Shown here: positions 6,893 to 9,032 of the stretch, one piece after another
Layout of the letters: every line of letters begins with the position of its first letter
Numbering within the stretch: position 1 is the first letter of the stretch
Assembly: GCA_013152765.1 (NCBI GenBank)
Contig: JAADFT010000036.1
Coordinates: forward strand, 1 to 9,032
DNA length: 9,032 nucleotides
DNA from: Calditrichota bacterium
GTDB taxonomy: Bacteria; Zhuqueibacterota; Zhuqueibacteria; Oleimicrobiales; Geothermoviventaceae
Direction: 5' to 3'
Notes under the pieces: generated by a model
Told to the model about the DNA's origin: nothing
The model's input: only the letters and a program-made list of their open reading frames with translations
Databases searched by the model: none
Made by a program: the position numbers and the translations under genes

Positions 6893-7532
6893 TCGCCAGA
6901 CCGACTCTCCGCGCGATCTCCTCGAAAATCTTTTCTCGCCACTCTTCGTCGCGGTACACGTCAAAGGTGTCGGTTTCGACAACCATGAGGGGGTACTGCT
7001 GGCTTGCCTTCCGAACCCACTTCTCGTAGGCTGTGTGGAGTTGCAGCAGGTACTCGCGGTCGATTTGCCGCTCAAATTCTCGGCCGCGTGTGCGAATGCG
7101 GCTGAGGAGCGTCCACGGTGACGCTCGCAGGTACACGATGAGATCCGGCGGCGGCAGCGAGCCCACGATGGTTGTGTACAGGGCGTGGTAGGTGGAAAAA
7201 TCGCGTTCGTCCATGTGACCCTGCTCGTACAGGTTGCGCGCGAAGATCTCCGCGTCTTCGTAAATGGTTCTGTCCTGCACACAGGGCCTCTCGCGCCGCT
7301 GGATGTCGAGCAGATCACGAAACCGGTGTGTCAGGAAGAAGATTTGGGAGTGGAAGGCCCACTTTCGCATGTCTTTGTAAAAGTCGGCCAGGTAGGGGTT
7401 CTCGACCACGCGTTCGTAGCGAGGTTCCCAGCCGAACCGTTCGCTCAGCAGCTTGGTGAACGTGGTCTTGCCAGCGCCGATGTTGCCAGCAATGGCCACG
7501 AAGGGCGGTTTTTTCGGCCGTGATCTTGTCAT
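6885..7532 (-). CDS. Deoxynucleoside kinase (dNK/dGK/dAK family)
   Basis: The 215-aa product has the full length and motif order of the deoxynucleoside kinase family: P-loop GNIGAGKTT (16-24), the substrate-site Glu in ERVVENPYL (Glu44), Gln63 in the helix that reads the base in homologues, the DRT-IYEDAEIFA motif (87-98) and an Arg-rich lid RIRTRGREF (145-153). Such enzymes phosphorylate deoxynucleosides in the cytoplasm to 5'-monophosphates with ATP, salvaging DNA precursors; the DRxxxED-AEIFA pattern fits the purine (dA/dG) kinases, but specificity is inferred. The ATG at 7530-7532 has no obvious Shine-Dalgarno sequence. Its 3' end overlaps the convergent TonB-like gene by 8 bp. It is a housekeeping neighbour, not evidently part of the envelope system. 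Confidence 0.93.
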   Translation of the reverse strand: MTRSRPKKPPFVAIAGNIGAGKTTFTKLLSERFGWEPRYERVVENPYLADFYKDMRKWAFHSQIFFLTHRFRDLLDIQRRERPCVQDRTIYEDAEIFARNLYEQGHMDERDFSTYHALYTTIVGSLPPPDLIVYLRASPWTLLSRIRTRGREFERQIDREYLLQLHTAYEKWVRKASQQYPLMVVETDTFDVYRDEEWREKIFEEIARRVGLAIN

Positions 7533-7595
7533 TCGAGTAAGGATGTTTCGCCGGTCTGTTCCGGTCCTGCCCGCCGGGCGGCACTCGCTGACGTG

Positions 7596-7616
7596 AAAAG
7601 CCTTTGCGCAAGGGCT
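7596..7616 (-). terminator. Probable intrinsic terminator of the trypsin-fold gene
   Basis: Read on the minus strand, AGCCCTT-GCGC-AAAGGCT forms a 7-bp stem (one C/A mismatch) with a GCGC loop, followed at once by a short U run (TTTTC). It lies about 70 nt past the stop of the trypsin-fold gene and upstream of the kinase gene, so it would separate the two. The U run is short and the mismatch weakens the stem, so the call is moderate. Confidence 0.45.
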
Positions 7617-7687
7617 CTGTGGCTCGCTTCAGAGACCGTGGTGCCTGACAACTGTCGGCCTTGTTTGCTTGCTCCGGCTGCCAGGAC

Positions 7688-8713
7688 TCAGTCGAACACA
7701 ACGCTGAGCGCAGATTCCACTGCCGCGATCGGATTGAAGATTGTGGACTGGTCGGAACCCGCGAATAACAGCCCGACTGCGCGTTGACCGTCCTGTTCCA
7801 CCAGCAGGGATCCGGAGTCGCCCGGAGCCGACATGTTGCCTGTGACGATCTGGTTTTCGAACAGAGCTGTGCCCGCAGCCCCGTAGCCGACTCGGACCGT
7901 GGCGTCGATCACCTGCACGGTACCCGTGGTGAGTCCCGTTGTGCGGCCACTCTTGCGTACAGCCAGACCCAATTCCGCTTCGGCGGTCCCGTGCACCTCG
8001 CCGATTTCCAGTACGGCGTCTTCGATGGCGTCCTGAGCTACGGGGCGCGCGACGGCGGCGTCGACGCGATTGGCAGTCTCGAGAGTTTGCAGTTTCACGG
8101 GCACGAGGCGCCACGGCGAGGCCAGGAGTCGAGCGAACAGATTTGCGGTGCGGGCAACGAAACTGGCCGTAGAACAGGTGTCGCCATTTCCGCCGCCACC
8201 GGTTTCGAACTGAATCGGCACAAAGCGAAGCAACTCAGCAATCCGGTCGGCGGGATTTTGGCCGCCGTCCGCGGGGCCGGGTTGAAGAATGGCGTCTCCG
8301 GGACTCGCCTGGTTGCTGTTCGCCAGCACGTGATTGTTAGACAAAATCAGGCGCTCGCCGGTTTGGGCGTCGCGGACAACTGCACCGAACGTGCCCGCAG
8401 TGATGGCCCAGTGGCCGATGCTCACCCCAGGTGGCGCTGGTCGCCAGCGCTCCGTCCGGCTCTTGTAGGCTACGATTCGACCAACCTGTTTCACGTCTGT
8501 AGCAACGCCGCGGATTTCGGAAGGGACGACGTCCCGCTTGGCGAGAGCAGAGAGGGGAAGCTTTTTCTCGACCAGGACGACCAGCGAAATGTCCTGTGTA
8601 CGTAGACCGTGTTTTTCTTTGTAACCAATCCCGACGCCGACAACATTCGCCTTCCGCAAGAGCTCGCGCGCCGCGAGTCTCTTGATCCTCTGCACCTCCT
8701 CCCGTGAACTCAT
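7688..8713 (-). CDS. Trypsin-fold (S1-like) serine protease, apparently cytoplasmic
   Basis: The 341-aa product shows a chymotrypsin/trypsin-type triad in order: His128 in LILSNNHVLAN, Asp218 in RVDAAVARP and Ser300 in APGDSGSLLVE. A KSGRTTGLTTG motif (254-264), typical of trypsin-fold proteins, lies before the Ser loop. Residues 1-95 form an N-terminal domain (NVVGVGIGYKEKHGLRT, ISLVVLVEKKLP, VPSEIRGVATDV) seen in a widespread group of uncharacterised bacterial trypsin-like proteins (family recollection, unchecked). There is no signal peptide or membrane helix, which is unusual for this fold. The ATG is preceded by a strong GGAAGGAGG. It is followed by a probable terminator and is likely a single-gene transcript. 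Substrate and role are unknown; a non-proteolytic or self-processing role cannot be excluded. Confidence 0.85.
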   Translation of the reverse strand: MSSREEVQRIKRLAARELLRKANVVGVGIGYKEKHGLRTQDISLVVLVEKKLPLSALAKRDVVPSEIRGVATDVKQVGRIVAYKSRTERWRPAPPGVSIGHWAITAGTFGAVVRDAQTGERLILSNNHVLANSNQASPGDAILQPGPADGGQNPADRIAELLRFVPIQFETGGGGNGDTCSTASFVARTANLFARLLASPWRLVPVKLQTLETANRVDAAVARPVAQDAIEDAVLEIGEVHGTAEAELGLAVRKSGRTTGLTTGTVQVIDATVRVGYGAAGTALFENQIVTGNMSAPGDSGSLLVEQDGQRAVGLLFAGSDQSTIFNPIAAVESALSVVFD

Positions 8714-8717
8714 GTTG

Positions 8718-8726
8718 CCTCCTTCC
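8718..8726 (-). promoter_or_regulatory. Strong Shine-Dalgarno sequence of the trypsin-fold gene
   Basis: On the minus strand GGAAGGAGG ends 4 nt before the ATG at 8711-8713. It is a near-perfect anti-16S match and fixes the start. Confidence 0.7.
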
Positions 8727-8778
8727 GGGCACGGCCCGTAATTTCACCCCTTCGACCTGACGGTCAATTGTCGCGAAG

Positions 8779-8807
8779 AATCTACAAAAACACCAAACAC
8801 TTCGCAA
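8779..8807 (-). promoter_or_regulatory. Possible sigma70-type promoter for the trypsin-fold gene
   Basis: On the minus strand TTGCGA (8802-8807) and TAGATT (8779-8784) are separated by 17 nt, each matching four of six consensus positions. Transcription would begin near 8772 and give a leader of about 60 nt. This rests on pattern alone. Confidence 0.3.
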
Positions 8808-8948
8808 CCGCTGGGTCGAGGAATGTGAGCGCGGGACCATTTTCGCGCCGGTAAACGTGGTCACGAAGGAGGGGGTAACCTTTTGACAGGCATCATTTCG
8901 CAGCCACAGCCCGGATCGGCGAAACGTGCGCAAGTTCAAGTTTTCCGT

Positions 8949-8977
8949 TTGCTTTTTAACGGGTCATCGGTTATATT
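8949..8977 (+). promoter_or_regulatory. Possible promoter just upstream of the last gene
   Basis: TATATT (8972-8977) is a good -10 candidate, with a weak -35 (TTGCTT, 8949-8954) 17 nt before it. Transcription would begin near 8984, only a few bases before the ATG at 8988, so a message from this promoter would be almost leaderless. No Shine-Dalgarno sequence lies between the two. Confidence 0.35.
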
Positions 8978-8987
8978 TTCAGTTCCG

Positions 8988-9032
8988 ATGGAAGCTGACT
9001 ACGCACAAATTCGCCAAAACCTCGAGCGCGTG
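8988..9032 (+). CDS. N-terminal fragment, possibly a YggS/PLPBP-type PLP-binding protein (3' end outside window)
   Basis: Only 15 codons are present, beginning MEADYAQIRQNLERV and open to the window end. The pattern of a short lead followed by I-x-x-N-L-x-x-V resembles the first helix of YggS/PLPBP pyridoxal-phosphate homeostasis proteins, which usually begin this way a few residues from the start. Fifteen residues are too few for a firm call. An in-frame TTG at 8883 with a strong AAGGAGGGGG upstream (8866-8875) would add 35 residues; I prefer the ATG because it gives the family-like N-terminus, although it has no Shine-Dalgarno sequence of its own. Confidence 0.4.
   Translation, partial: MEADYAQIRQNLERV

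Noticed and set aside
8883..8911. Perfect TTGACA (8883-8888) as a -35 box
   Set aside because: At 17-nt spacing the -10 position reads ACAGCC, which is not promoter-like; the TTG is better explained as a start-codon candidate or chance.
1..9032. CRISPR arrays, tRNA/rRNA genes, insertion sequences
   Set aside because: I saw no regularly spaced repeats, no cloverleaf with a CCA end, no rRNA stretches, and no transposase motifs or flanking inverted repeats.

Overview
The window looks like chromosomal DNA of a Gram-negative (diderm) bacterium. The coding is fairly GC-rich and tightly packed, several starts are TTG with good Shine-Dalgarno sequences, and exported TPR proteins sit beside a proton-driven ExbB/ExbD motor and a TonB-like protein that ends in an AgmX/PglI-type domain. 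This set is typical of deltaproteobacteria-like and FCB/KSB1/Calditrichaeota-like lineages. A purine-type deoxynucleoside kinase also fits such lineages. The phylum is inference; no rRNA or other marker is present.

Region 1 (2-6892, all + strand) is one functional block. It contains the end of an unidentified coiled-coil protein (2-247), a very large exported TPR protein (387-3317), and a small secreted protein (3314-3691) whose ATG overlaps the TPR stop codon. A 212-bp gap follows (3692-3903) with no convincing gene or terminator. Then come an ExbB/TolQ channel subunit (3904-4533), two different ExbD/TolR proteins (4533-4997 and 5004-5534), and a single-pass TonB-like protein with a degenerate FHA-like cytoplasmic domain (5540-6892). 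The last four genes overlap or lie within 6 bp of each other and are surely one operon. Together they suggest an energised envelope machine: the ExbB/ExbD stator harvests the proton gradient, the TonB-like protein spans the periplasm, and the TPR and small secreted proteins are the likely periplasmic or outer-membrane partners. The layout resembles the Agl/Glt apparatus of Myxococcus (AglRQS motor, GltG/GltJ-type TonB-like proteins, TPR components) more than classical Tol-Pal or TonB, since no TolB, Pal or TonB-dependent receptor is visible.

The most striking detail is that the two ExbD paralogues have degenerated in complementary ways. The first keeps the NVTP motif but has Asn in place of the proton-carrying Asp; the second keeps the Asp but has lost NVTP.

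Region 2 (6885-8713, - strand) holds a deoxynucleoside kinase, whose 3' end overlaps the 3' end of the TonB-like gene by 8 bp, and a trypsin-fold protein with an intact His/Asp/Ser triad but no signal peptide. A probable intrinsic terminator lies between them.

Region 3 (8714-9032) is a divergent intergenic region of about 270 bp, followed by the first codons of a + strand gene whose start fits, weakly, a YggS/PLPBP-family protein.
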